Below, one piece after another: positions 22,770 to 35,953 of a DNA stretch of 64,000 nt. The stretch is from contig JAPMOS010000019.1 of the NCBI GenBank assembly GCA_027972325.1, forward strand, positions 310,001 through 374,000, given 5' to 3'. Position 1 is the first letter of the stretch. The number at the start of each line of letters is the position of its first letter. Made by a program: the position numbers and the translations under genes. The DNA is from Paratrimastix pyriformis. Its lineage: Eukaryota > Preaxostyla > Paratrimastigidae. Below the pieces are notes generated by a model. That model had not been told where the DNA came from and searched no databases. It was given only the letters and a program-made list of their open reading frames with translations.

Positions 22770-24663
22770 TCATCGACCTCCGCGGTCATTATTTTCGAAG
22801 GTGAGCCCTCTCCGAATGCCTCCGCCGTCGCCAAGCGAGCTTCCCAGGCCCCGTTTCCGGGGAGAGGGCGGCAGTTTCCGATCGGGTTGAGCCTCATCTC
22901 GGCTGCCACCCACTTCGACCAGGGCCTGCAGGACTTCGTGAAGCCCGCTGGTGCATCGTAGTGGGTTGAAGTCCACACCGAGCGGGATTTGGTCCAGTCC
23001 CTGTGTCACACGTCGCTGTGTCTCCGGGTCGAGATCGCGGGCCATCCCGGAGGCCCCGGGGACCGTGTGCTCAAGCAGGATTTCTTCGGCGCTGGGGAGC
23101 TCCTTCAAAAGGAGGAGTGCCTCGTTGGGGTCGGGGAGCGACGATCCTTTTTGGTCCGGCTCGTCGGGATGTCCGGGAGAAACGGGAGCGGCGCGCGGGG
23201 GTGGCGTCGGAGGGATGGCCACGAAGAACTTGTGCATGGGAGGCAGACGGGGCCCGGGTGTGTATGTGTACCGGAGCACCAGAGCCTGGTCGCGTTCGGA
23301 CAATGTCCGAGTCAGCGCCGAAAAGACCTCCTCGTTTTCAGTGATGGTGTCCAGGTCGTCGGTGGCAGGGAGGAGCAAGTAGGGATGGCCTCGCAATAGA
23401 TGGAGAGAAACCCTTTCAATGGCTAACCGCTCAATGGGTGTCAACTCCAATGTCCCTCGTGGCGAGTTGAGGGTTTGCTTGTTGGCTGTGAGTCTGGCCG
23501 AAGGGGGCAAAGGTGGACAGGGGAAGAGCGACCGGCCAGCGCGCACCCCGAGTCCCACGCGGCGTGGCTCCAACGAATCCCCGGTCACCGAGCACTTGCT
23601 GGGACCTCCCCCAGCGCCTTCGATCGGGGTGCCGTTGGAGGGCAAAAGACCTCTGATCGGTGGCAGGGCATCCACCAATGGTGGGGATCCAAAAACAGGC
23701 TGCATGTGACACCGACAATAGACAATCGGCTCGAGGTTCAGTGGGCCTGTCACATCGGAGCGCAGGACGCATCGTATTGAGAGTCCTCCCGTCCGCGTAT
23801 CATCGTCCGTGTGTTGAGCCTGCCCCAGGCGAATGATGATTGGGGTCGAGGGTGCGTACAGAGCCGAGTAACGGCGCTGAAAAAACTGGGCCAAGAAGAT
23901 GAGATCTATGGGTCAAACAAATGAATGCGCGTGGTTGTGGGATCAGACTGCAATCAAGAGATTCAATGGCCAAATTGGGAAATGTGGTCAATTCCTGTGC
24001 CCAATCTTGGACAGGTATGGTCACCGCCATCTCGGGGAGGGGGAGCCGCACTGCAAGAACGTCAATGTGGAGTCCAGCATCAAACGCCCTCTGATTGGAG
24101 ATGGGGGAGGAGGGGAGGAGGAGGGGAGGAGGAGGGGAGGAGAGGGGAGGAGAGGGGAGGAGATGGGAGGATGGGGGAGGAGGAGGTAAAACCTCGACGA
24201 GGGTGCAAAAACCGAGACCTGCAACACAGCCGCCAAGGAAGGCCTGAGGGCCCCGAGCCTCGTGGTGATGACCAATAACCTTTTGGGTTGGGTGGAGACT
24301 CGCCCCAAATAAGAAGTAAGCCGCTCCAAAATGGGGTACAAATCAAAAGTGCAATCTGCCACGGGATAAATCGTTCGTGTAACCATCCCAACACAGACCA
24401 GCCACGGAAGGAGGGGACACTTTCGCAAGCGTTTCGCAGAGATGATTCAGATGGAACGGTCCAATTTCGATCGGAGTTGAAGTGGCTGCAAGGGAACTCG
24501 GTGCGAGGAATGCAGCAATGCGGAGTGGAGAGAGCTGGCAGAATGAAAGGTGATGAATATACTGAGTCAGACACCCCCGCATATGATCCAGTGCAAAAGC
24601 TAGCGCCTCAAGATTTTGGGAAGAGTCCAGTCCCAGATCGAGCAAAACGACCTCGAGCGGCAT
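22770..24663 (-). CDS. M1AP: Probable M1AP (meiosis 1-associated protein) homologue
   Basis: The N-terminus (ATG 24663, MPLEVVLLDLGLDSSQNLEA) looks like a von Willebrand A-like beta-1 and helix, followed by LSPLRIAAFLAPSS and a helix LNHLCETLAK. Next come KRLLVITTRLGALRPSLAAV (near 24280) and later exons. The last long exon (about 23900-22770) aligns with the known human M1AP sequence from memory: YCRCHMQPVFGSPPL against a C-x-C-containing segment; DLDTITENEEVFSALTRTLS against DWDELETNQQHFHALCHSLL; KFFVAIPPTP against TFYVIMPSHS; and VTQGLDQIPLGVDFNPLRC against VESMLDSLELEPTYNPLHV. M1AP works with TEX11, SHOC1 and SPO16 in meiotic crossover formation. Introns at the 5' end are short (about 44 nt). 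Assignment rests on recalled sequence and by-eye comparison. Confidence 0.55.
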
Positions 24664-24789
24664 TGCCAAGCGCCCCAACTCTTAAAAATCCGGCACCGCG
24701 CATCTGACCCGGTTCTCTTCTCCCTCAGTCGAGTCCGCTTCTTCGCAACGGGCTGCTGTGCCTCCTCATTCCGGGCGGGCCCGGGCGAG

Positions 24790-27700
24790 AATGTCTGGTG
24801 GATCGAGCGCATTGTTTCTTTATTATTTTTCGCCATATTTTCATTCCCAGGTTGTCACTCCAACAGACTCCATTCTCGCGCCATGTTGCCTGCTCCATCT
24901 CCAGCTGGCCGCCAAACAGTTATCGGATGGCAAATTCGATGTCCATTCGAAACTTTTTTCGAAATGCCGATCCGATGGCAAACGTGACAGCTGTTTTCTT
25001 TTCGCGGAGCTCAAACAACGAAAAATCCAGCAAGAAGGGTCGTCGCCTTCTACGTCCAAGAAAAAGACGATGGAATTGGAAGATATGTTTGCCATTGAAG
25101 CCATCGACGCACTTTTGAAACAATTCGAATTCCGGCGGCGTCATCTGCGGCGCCACCACCACCACCGGTACCACCCCGCTCTTCAACTCCAGCCTTTTTC
25201 CGACACCCGACAGCGAGTTCCGTGTTTTCTTGTCGTGGTCTGCTCTTGCGCGCGCCTCATTCGGCATCACTCCCCTCCACCCCAGGGTGAGGACAACCCG
25301 GAGGATCAGCAAATCCTCGCCGTCCTCCTGCGGTTGCTGAAGATCCCGGTCGCGGTCCGTTTGGCTCTTGTTTCTTGTGGTGGTGGTGGCGAATAGAAGG
25401 CGGGAAGGAGGGATCGGGAGAAAGGGAAGTATCCTTTTTTGGCATCGTCCCTCCACCCACCCATCGCCCCCTCTCCTGATGCAGATGTGCGACACTGGGG
25501 ATGGGCTGCTGGAGGCCTTCCGGCAGCGGCGCTGGGAGGCTGAGCGGCTGCTGGTCCTCATCGACTGCGCCCTCGCCCGCGGCGCCGGTCCGCATCCCCG
25601 CACCCGCACCCGTCCCACACACTGCCCCTGCCTCCGCTCCCCGCCCCCGCCCCAAGACGCTCCTTCTCCCAGATGACCAGAAGCGCACCGCCCCGGATCC
25701 ACTCAACATCGTTCTTCTTCCCCTCCAATCCTTCGCCCGCACACACACTCACGACTGCACACACTCACGGCTGCTCTCCACACACCCACAACACTTCCCG
25801 TTACTTCTCGCTTCCGGTTTGACCCGCTCATGCACACTCACATGCATGTGAGGGGCCCTCCTGTCCGATGGATCGGTCAGTCCCTTTGCTCTCTGCTCCA
25901 CCCATCCGCACGCACGCCCCGCCCTGCTGTGGTACAGTGGCCCTGGATGCCGTCTGCGCGCTGGCGGCGAGCCGGGAGCCCTCGCTGAGCAGCTCGCCCA
26001 GCCTGACCCCCTCCTCGTGCTCGTCCCTCTCCCTGGCCGGGTCGCCCTCCCTGAACCAGACCCCCAGCCCCCGTCCCGGCGGCGGCGGCGGGGCGGCAGG
26101 TGGCGGCGGGTGCGGCACGGCCTCGCCCCCGCCCGGCCTGCTTATGGGCACCTCCTCGGTGCCGCTGATGCTGCTCGGGCCAGCCCACGAGCACGAGGCC
26201 TCCTTCCTGAGCACGGCCACCAACCTGACCAGCCTCACCACCGAGCCGCCCTTCGCCTTCTCGGCCCCGCCCACCGTGGGCTCGATCTCCGTCCGCCCGC
26301 CCAGCGTGCTGCCCCTCGGGGCCGCCGGGTCGGCCCTCGGCTCGGCGGCCTGGTCGGGGCTCTCCATCATGCCCATGGCCATGGCCGCCCACCCGCTGGT
26401 GCCGCGGCTCTCCCTGCTGGACATGCCGCCCCCCAGCGACCCCGACGTGGACCCGGACGATGCCGATGCGGATGTGGTCGAGGTCGACGATGACCCCGAC
26501 GAGGTGGGCGAGGCGGTGGAGGCGGTGCTGGTGGTGGATGCCGACCGGGAGGGAGCCGCCATCCCTGAGTCGGGATCGCCCGGGCCCCTGGGCCCCGGGG
26601 GCAGCCCCGCTGCCGACCAGCCCCACAACCACCCACGCGCACCGCCCGCCCCCCCGGCCGCGGCGCGCCCCCTGAAGCCGAGGGGCGCCGGCTGGCCGGG
26701 GCGCCACCCGGACGACAGCGGGGAGGAGGTGCCCCTGGACGAGGAGGGCCGCGAGGCCGAGGGCCGGCGCACGGTGGCCCTGGTCGAGGTGGAGTGTTGG
26801 CCCCCAGGGGCCGAGGCCAGGGACGAGGCCCATCTCGGGTCGGTGGCGCCTTCGCTCGCTCGCTCCCCCCGCCCGCCCCCACACCCCCACGCCCGCCTAC
26901 AAAGGCACGTACATGGGACACGCAAACACACCCGATGCGCACAGCCGCACAGATGCACAGGGCGCACACACCCACAGCCTCGGCATTGCGATGCGGTGGG
27001 GCCGGACTCACATGGCGGGGCGAGCCCCACAGCACCACCACCCGCCCTGTACCCGTGGAACCGCCCCCCCTCACCTGACCTCACCACTCCCCGCACCCAC
27101 CACCCACCACCCACCGCCCAGCAGTGTGCCGCCCGTGCCCATCCGGCTGCCGTGGCCCCTGACGGCCCGCCAGCTGGAGGGGTCCCTGTCCCGCTGCCTC
27201 AGCCGGCCCCGGCCCGCCGCCGCCGCCGCCGCCCCGGTGCCGTCACCTCCCTCCACCCGCCGCCAGCACCGCCGCTACGCCACCACCACCGCCAACAACG
27301 ACAGCAGCAGCATCTCGCCGGCCCTGCACCCGGCCCTGCCCCTGGACCCACCGCCCGCCTATGACCCGGGCCCGTCGGCTGCCCCGCCCGCGGCCCTCCC
27401 CCCGTCCCTGCCCCCAGCCCTGCCCGCGGACGCGTCAGTCGTCAGCCTCGATGCAAGCAGCTTCAGCGAGCCCCCGCCCGCGGCCCCGGCCCCGGCCCTG
27501 CCCCTTCCCCTGCTGGCGGCCCCGTCGGAGGAGACCTCGGGCATGTGGCCCTGGCCCCCGCTGCAACTGCTGAGCCAGCGGTCGGCCTGCCTGTCGACCA
27601 CCCCGCCCACGCCCCTCGGCACGGGCACCCCGCCCCCCTCGCCCGCCTCGTGCTGCGGCAGCGACCAGCTCAGCCAGCCACCCTCAGACGCGTCGCCGGC

Positions 27701-28685
27701 CGCCCCCGATCCTGATGAGCGTCCGGCTGACCCCGAGAGCGGCCGCCCGACGGCCATCCCGACCCCGTTGGGCCCCGCCACCCCTGCCGCTGCCGGGGGG
27801 CCCAACAGTCCCTGGGGCATGGGCGTGGGCGGGGTGCCGCCGCCTCCGGGGTACTGGGGCACCGAGGAGCTGCTCATCCCCGCCCCCGCCACCACCCCCA
27901 GCGAGCCGGCAGGGCCACCCACCGTCCTGGGGGCAGCAGCAGCAGCAGCAGCAGCAGTAGCAGCAGCAGCCCTCGCGGCCTGCCCTCCAGACCCGGGCGA
28001 GACGGACCTTGGCAGCCCCCGCGGCCAGCCGCCCGGCCTCCCGGCAGCAGCCCCGCCCGCATCTCCCGCCGGGCCCGAACCACCCCCGCCCCAGGACGAT
28101 GACGAGCAGCCCGATGATGAGCGGCCGCCGTCCTCATGCGCATCCCCGCTGGAGCCCCTCGCCCCGCCCCCCGACGAGAACGAGGGTGAGGGCGAGGGCG
28201 AGGACGAGGATGATGCCGATGCGCCGCCCGCCGTGGCTGAGCTCCTGGCGCCCCGGCGCCTCCCCGTCCCCAGCGAGGCCTGGACACGAGGGCGTGGCAA
28301 TAGCGGCGGCGGCGGCGGCGGCGGCGGCTGTGGGCCGGACGCAGTCGACCAGCCCGATGGGGCCCCGTGGCACCCGGCCGCCGCGCGCCCGTCATGCCCG
28401 CGCGCCCCCGGGGCCTGGAACCGGGTGGAGATCCCCCCGGGCGGGTGCCGCCACTCGCACCCCTTCCTGCCCCCGCCCCGCGGGGCTCCCGTGGCCCGGT
28501 GCGCCTCCGAGCGGCCCCCGTCGCCCTCGCCCCTGGGCGACCCCCCGGCCGTGGCCAAGGCGGGCCCCGGGGCGGACGGGGAGTGGGACCTTGTGCCCGA
28601 TGCGGCGCCCCCCGGGGCGGTGGAGATGCTGATGAAGTCCGGCGCCCCCTTGGAGGCCCCGCTGTCCCTGCACGCCCTGGCATAA
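24790..28685 (+). CDS. Response-regulator receiver-domain protein B (degenerate)
   Basis: Upstream A/T-richer sequence (24790-25140) probably holds the first exon, ending near KSSKKG; its start is not settled. The receiver begins in an exon at about 25287 with GEDNPEDQQILAVLLRLLKI (acidic pair), continues at 25485 with CDTGDGLLEAFRQRR and LLVLIDCALA (phospho-acceptor Asp), then at 25944 ALDAVCALAASRE. A very long Pro/Ser/Asp-rich insert (25975-26850) replaces the middle of the fold. After an intron, VPIRLPWPLTARQLEGSLSR supplies the last helix, but the invariant Lys is Trp here. The C-terminal 480 residues are disordered, acidic in places (near 28190-28220), with poly-Ala and poly-Gly. Without the Lys it is likely a pseudo-receiver. 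It is head to head with the M1AP-like gene. Confidence 0.6.
25478..25533 (+). repeat. 56-bp segment identical to receiver C
   Basis: The exon start coding for CDTGDGLLEAFRQRR, plus seven bases of preceding intron, is identical to 31262-31317. Flanking exon sequence differs more, so recent gene conversion or a young duplication is likely. Confidence 0.9.
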
Positions 28686-30060
<1,375 letters not shown>

Positions 30061-32219
30061 TTGAATTTTGTTTGTAGTAATATTTTGCCAAGAACCGCAA
30101 ACCGCTGGCGCGAAACTGGCACGAAAACGGCGGCCACCTCTACCTTGGGTTTGACCAACAAACTCCGCAAGATTCTCCTCGCCTGTGGTGGCGCCTCGGC
30201 CGAGCTGGGCTGCGCTGTTTCTGTTTCGACCCCACATTTTCGAAGGACCATTCTTGGACACCTTGCCCACGGGCATGCGAATCTCTCGCTCCTCTCTCCC
30301 CTCTGCCAGCATCACATATCAGCTGCCTGGAGTGCCGTGAACTGTCAGGGGAGCCACGAAGAGACAGATGATCTTTTTACGAAATGTTATGCCAACTTTA
30401 CGCAACGGAGTTGCTTCCTCTTCAATAAATTGTCTCATTGTCAGCCCGAAAAAGACATCGAAGATCTGAATATGTTGGAGGCGCTTGCGTCTCTTGTCAC
30501 ACCATGGACCTGTGATATTTCGGCGAATCATTTTGCACGACCCGGTGGTGTGATCGCGCCCATCCCTCATCCCGTCCTGCCTCCTCTTCCGCCGGCTTTT
30601 CCTCTAACTCATCCCTGCCTTGTTCTTGTGGTCTGTTTGTCCTCCTCGATCTCTCGCCCTCTAATGTACTGCCCCGATGGGGTCTCTCCCACCCCCAGGC
30701 TGAGGACTACCCGGACGACCAGCTCATCCTGGAGCTCCTCCTTCGCTCCATGAGGCTCCCTTTCATCGTCTGTGCGAGCAACTCCTCGCTTGTTGTGCGT
30801 CTTCACCTGTGTGCGTCTTCTGTGGGGGGGGGGGGGGCGACCAACGCTTGCTGCTTCACCCAATGTGGGGATATCCACATTCTCATCCACTGGGGGATGT
30901 CCACATTCTCATCCACTGGGGGATGTCCACATTCTCATCCACTGGGGATGTCCACATTCTCATCCACTGGGGATGTCCACATTCTCATCCACTGGGGGAT
31001 GTCCACATTCTCATCCACTGGGGATGTCCACATTCTCATCCACTGGGATGTCCACATTCTCATCCACTGGGGATGTCCACATTCTCATCCACTGGGGATG
31101 TCCACATTCTCATCCACTGGGGATGTCCACATTCTCATCCACTGGGGATATCCCAATTCTCATCCATATCCACGTTCTCATCGCCCTCGCACCCCACCCC
31201 ACCCACCCACCTTCCCACCCCGCCCCCATTGCCCCCATTGCCCCCCATCGCCCCCTCCCCCGATGCAGATGTGCGACACTGGGGATGGGCTGCTGGAGGC
31301 CTTCCGGCAGCGGCGCTCTCGGCACCTGGTCCTCATCGACCCCTGCCCTCCCCTGTCCTCTCCCCCCTCGCCCCCAGTGGCCCCCTCCCTGCCTCCCTTC
31401 CTCCCTCCCTCCATCCATCCATCCTCCCTCCTTCCATCCCTTCATCCCTCCACCCGCCCTCCTGCCCCCTGGCGCAGCCTTCAAGGCCGCCCGCCAGATC
31501 CGGGCCATCGAGGCGGCCCGCGAGGCCCCCACCACCCCCGCCGCCACTCCCAGCCCCGCCAGCCATCCCCACTCCCCCGCCACAGCCACAGCCACCCCGA
31601 GCGGCTCCCCTCTGCCGAACCCCCTCGCCCAGGCCATGGAGTGCGGGGCGCCCATCCCCCTGCGGCTGGCCACCAGCCCGGCCGCCCTGCCGGCCATCAT
31701 GGGCCTGCTGCCCCCGGCCGGGCTGCCCTTCCCCTGCCCCGCCTCCCCGCCCACGGCCACCACGGACAGCCCCACGGGCAGCAGCACCATCTCGACGCCG
31801 CCCTCGGTGGGCTCCATCTCGGGCCGGCCGCCCCCTCCGCCCCCGTCGGGCTTCCTGCTGGGCGGCCGGACAGCCACCCGCAGCATCGGGGGCACCACCA
31901 GCGGCGGGGGCGGTGGGGGCGGCGGCCCCTGGGCGGCGGTTGAGACGGGCAGCGGGCAGCCCAGCGGGGGCGGAGGGGGAGGCGCGGACGGGGGCGGTGG
32001 CGGCCCGGGGGGCGCGTGCCGGGTGCCCCTGAGCGCCATCATCGTCGGCTGCACGGCCCCCCAGGAGGCCCTCGCTTGCAGGTCGGTGCTGTCGGTGCTG
32101 TCGGTGCTGTCGGTGCTGTCGGTGCTGTCTCTTCTGTCTGTGCTGTCTCTTCTGTCTGTGCTGTCTGTGTCTGTCTGTGCTGTCTGTGCCTGTCTGTGCT
32201 GTCTGTCTGTGTCTGTCTG

Positions 32220-32250
<31 letters not shown>

Positions 32251-33825
32251 GTCTGTCTGTGTCTGTCTGTCTGTGTCTGTCTGTGTCTGTGTGTCTGTGT
32301 CTGTCTGTGTGTGGGGGGTCCCATGTGCCGCAGGTGGGCTCCTGCATCTCCCATTCGAGTCCCTCTCCTCACAACCCCCCCCCCCCCCCCACCCGGCCCC
32401 GGCCCCCTCGCCTGGCAGGCAATCGGGCATGACGGCCCACCTGGCCAAGCCGTTCACCTCGCACCAGCTGCACGAGCTGCTGATGCACAGCCTCCTGCCG
32501 CCCGACTCGCCCTCGCCGCCCTTCTGCCCCACCCTGCACTCGTTCGACTCGGGGGCCTTCTCGCCCATCCCCCACCGGCCCGACAGCGCCGGCACCGTGG
32601 GCTGGGCCCTGACCCTGGCCCGGGGCCCCAGCGCCCTGCTCGGGTCGGCCCTCACCGCCACCAGCGCCGCCACCCGCGGGGGCGAGGACGACCACGAGAT
32701 GATGATGTCCCTCGGGGGCGGCGGCATCCCCAGCCCGGGCGGCGGCTGGGCGGGCAGCAGCAGCCGGAGCGTGGCCAGCAGCGCCGCGGGCGAGAGCCCC
32801 ACCTCCTCCGCCGCCGAGGCTGCCCCGGCCGCCGGCCCGTCGCCCCGGCCGCCCTCCACGGCCCCGCCCCTGCCGGCCGTCCCCGAGGACTGCACGGCCA
32901 CCCCGGGGCAGCCCTCCACGCCCCCGCCCCGCCGGCTGACCCGGCTGGGCTCCATGCCGCTCCTCGCGGCCCTCCACCCGCACGGCCCCGCCGCCCCCGC
33001 AGCCACGGCCCCCCACTCGCCCGTGCTGCCGCCCTGCTGCCCGTCCGCCCGCGGGGGCGGCGCATCCCCGCTGGGCGACATGACCGGGCTCACGGCCCTG
33101 CTGGCCGGGGCCGATGGCAGCCGTGATGATGATGGCGATGATGACCACGGCCGAGGGGGGAGCGCACGGCCCCACCCGGCGCCCGTCCGGCCCCACGCGC
33201 GCCACGGGCGGCCCTCGCCCCTCTCGATCCGGTGCGCTCCCGAGGGCGGCCCCGCGGAGCCCCTGCAGCCCTCGCCCTCGGGCGCCTTCAGCCTGCCCGT
33301 CGGCCCGCCCGCCACCACCGGCCCCGGCCCCGCCCCCGCCCCCGCCGCCAGCACCCTCACGACCAGCTGCAGTCCGCCAGCCCGCACGCGGCCCCGGGGC
33401 TACTCGCCCCACCAGCACAGCCCGCCCAGCGTCAACCCGGAGCTGCGGTCACACTCGCCCCTGGCCGAGTGGTCCCCGCCCACCGTCCGACCCGCCGCAG
33501 CCACCGTCACCCTGCCCGCCGCGCCCTGGCTCCCGCCCCCCGCCCAGGCCACCACCACCACCACCACCACCACCGCCGCCGCCGCCGCCGCCCCGGTGAA
33601 CACCCCGCCACGGGGACGCCGCCAGCGGGGCTGCCGCTGCCCATCTGGGCCATCCGACGCCCCATCCCCGAGGGGGAGGGGGAGGGGGCCGAGGACGGGG
33701 CCGAGGAGGAGGGGGAGGGGGAGGGGGAGGACGCGGCGGAGCTGCAGTGCGCCCGGCCCGTGCGGCTGGTGGGGCCGGGGCGGGGCGGCGAGTTGATGGC
33801 CCAGATGGCCGCCCTGGGCCTGTGA
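30061..33825 (+). CDS. Response-regulator receiver-domain protein C
   Basis: The receiver starts in an exon at about 30702 with AEDYPDDQLILELLLRSMRL (acidic pair), continues at 31269 with CDTGDGLLEAFRQRR then HLVLIDPC (phospho-acceptor Asp), then at about 31480 AFKAARQIRAIEAAREAP. A Pro/Gly/Thr-rich insert of about 160 residues comes before VPLSAIIVGCTAPQEAL (Thr-position strand). After an intron full of TCTG repeats, SGMTAHLAKPFTSHQLHELL carries the invariant Lys. So all receiver landmarks are present, spread over 1.8 kb. The C-terminal 400 residues are disordered. The last frame change near 33595-33625 may be a tiny intron (GTGAAC..GCCAG); the likely end is GELMAQMAALGL at 33825. The 5' exon (30061-30560) is A/T-richer and unrecognised. 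Confidence 0.62.
30866..31165. repeat. Minisatellite, 23-25-bp unit (ATGTCCACATTCTCATCCAC)n
   Basis: About twelve tandem units differing mainly in the length of the G run (one to five G) between copies. It occupies the intron between the first two receiver exons of protein C. The last unit decays into related sequence. Confidence 0.93.
32078..32320. repeat. GTCGGTGCT and (GTCT)n repeats in receiver-C intron
   Basis: Starts as nine-base GTCGGTGCT units and grades into GTCTGT and GTCT units. It fills the intron just before the exon with the invariant Lys. Confidence 0.9.
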
Positions 33826-33987
33826 GGCCCCCACTGGCGACACACACACGCGACGGCACGATGGCCGGCCTCCACAGACACAAATCAATCTGGCGCTCGT
33901 GGTGTTCTGCCGGCCGGGTGATGCTGTGAGCGTCCTCTCCGGGGGTGGCGACGGGCCTGAGAAGGACGAGCGGGCCGCGGCCTCCCT

Positions 33988-34082
33988 TGCCTTGCCTTGG
34001 CTTGCCTTGCCTTGGCTTGCCTTGCCTTGCCTTGCCTTGCCTTGCCTTGCCTTGCCTTGCCTTGCCTTGCCTTGCCTTGGCT
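33988..34082. repeat. (CCTTG)n pentanucleotide microsatellite
   Basis: About 18 units, three of them CTTGG variants, downstream of receiver C. Confidence 0.93.
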
Positions 34083-34356
34083 GCCCTTCGGTTGGCCTCT
34101 CTTGTGCTGCTGGGCTTTTGGTGTTTTTATTTCGTGTGGGCGCGCGTCGCCCGTTCGATTCGGTCCACTGCTTTGCCTCTCATGCCTTCATTCGTGCATT
34201 CCTTCGCCTCTCATGCCTTCATTGGACGAGTCTGTACATCTCTGCACATTCGATTGGTCATTTTGCCGGCTCCAGTCAAGTCGTGCGACGGGGCCTCCCC
34301 TTTCCCCACCCTGACACCCTCCCCTTCCATCCCTTTGGCTGGCCGGCCCCCCTTTT

Positions 34357-34458
34357 TTGACAGCCCACCATCTCTTTTTCGTCTCTTTTTTTTTTTTGAC
34401 AGCCCACCCTCTCATCTCTTTTTCATCGCTTTTTGGCAGCCCACGTCTCACCCCCCCC

Positions 34459-34489
<31 letters not shown>

Positions 34490-34600
34490 GACAGCCCACC
34501 ATCTCGTCTCTTTTTCATCGCGCCCTTTTTTTTGGCAGCCCACCATCTCATCTCTTTTTCGATTCATCGATTCATCCGAATCCTCTTTTTGGGCAGCCCG
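34357..34600. repeat. Tandem repeat with poly-T and GACAGCCCACCATCTC core
   Basis: Five imperfect copies of a unit made of a T run, GACAGCCCACC or GGCAGCCCACC, then ATCTCATCTCTTTTTC. Unit lengths vary from about 45 to 70 bases because of the T and C runs. Confidence 0.8.
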
Positions 34601-35139
34601 TGTCTTTTTCTGGCCTGATTTTTGCCTTCGTCGTGATTGTTTCCTCTCCTCACCTGGTCATTGTGTCTGTGTCTGTGTGCGTCCCATTGGATTGGATTGG
34701 CGGAGTGGGATGGACCGGCCGTGCGTCTGATCGATTTTTGCTCCACATATGGGGGCCTCCTCTTGGCGGTTTGTTGGTGTGGCCGTGTGGCCGTGTGGCC
34801 GTTTGTTGGGTATGTTGGTTGTTTCTTCATGGGCGGCGTCCCGGTTTTGGGAAATTCGGCCCCGCCCGCAGCCGCTCACGCGGCCCCCGGGGGTCCCCCG
34901 TTCCCCTTTGGGGGGGTCGGATGGGCGCGGGCTCTACCCACTGCCCTGGTCCTTTATCATCATGCGATACCCTGTGGCCTTTGGTTGGGAGTTCTTGTGC
35001 TGTCCTCTGTGGCTCTGTGGCTCTGTGGTGGCTCTCTGGTGTATAACCTGGTGGTGGCCTTTTGTTGGTTGTTCTCTGTGCTCTACGGCCCTCTGCCGTT
35101 TCCCCCTCTGACCTTTAACCTGCTGCTGTCGGCTCTGCT

Positions 35140-35218
35140 TGTTCTCTCTCTGTTCTCTGTTCTCTCTTTGTTCTCTGTTCTCTGTTCTCTGTTCTCTGTT
35201 CTCTGTTCTCTCTGTGCT
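35140..35218. repeat. (TTCTCTG)n heptamer repeat
   Basis: About ten imperfect seven-base units in an intergenic stretch. Confidence 0.85.
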
Positions 35219-35953
35219 GTTCCCTGCCGTTGTGTCTCCTGGGGGGCGGGACGGGATGCGACGGGTGGGAGGATCTCCCCCCGCCATCCCTCTTCCCCAG
35301 CCCTTCCCCCCTCCCGATCTCTGCACCTGCCGATTGTGGCGACCGGTCGCTCTCACCCCCCGTGATGCCCGTCCTGTCCGCCAGCTGCCGCCCATCCGGC
35401 CGCCGCCCAGACTGGCATCCTCTCCATGTAAGCCCAACCGCTCTCAATTTTCATCATCATTTCCTCCGCTCCACTCCCCTCCGCTCCTCCGCACCTTCGT
35501 TTGTTAGCTTTCCCCTTGGCTCTCCGTCTGTGTTTGACCGGCTCTGTGCCGCTCCTTCTCCTCCACTCCCTCCGAGCGTCCGCCCCATTTTTTTTTTTTC
35601 ATACTTTGTCGGAACAGGTTTTCGGATGACCCCCTCGGGGCCCAGGGCCAGGGGGAGGGCCAGGGGTGTTCGTTGTTGTCTTTGGCGGCTCTCGGTCCTA
35701 AGGTCGCGGGTCGATCGCTGGGGAGGATCAATTTCACCTGCTGAACGGCAGACTCATATTTTTAGGAACATTCAGGGGATCGCTTGTGCTTGCCTCGCCC
35801 CCCCACGATTGGTCATTCATCCGGTTGCGTCTCTAGTCAAGTCTCTCATTCGTTACGTTTGTTTCATGCAAGGGTGGGGCGAAGGGCAGTTTGGTATCCC
35901 TGCGCCGGCAATGGACAACCCCCCGTGGAGGGATTCACCTTGCAGGTACGTGT

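Larger units (their letters stand above)
33826..35953. other. Long intergenic stretch with several tandem repeats
   Basis: No coding region could be supported in these 2.1 kb. It holds a CCTTG pentamer array, a T-rich tandem repeat with a GACAGCCCACCATCTC core, a TTCTCTG heptamer array and A/T-richer sequence toward the next gene's start. Open frames here are not conserved-looking. Confidence 0.5.

Noticed and set aside
30866-31165. CRISPR-like array (regular repeats of about 24 bp)
   Set aside because: Units are directly adjacent without unique spacers and lie in a eukaryotic intron.
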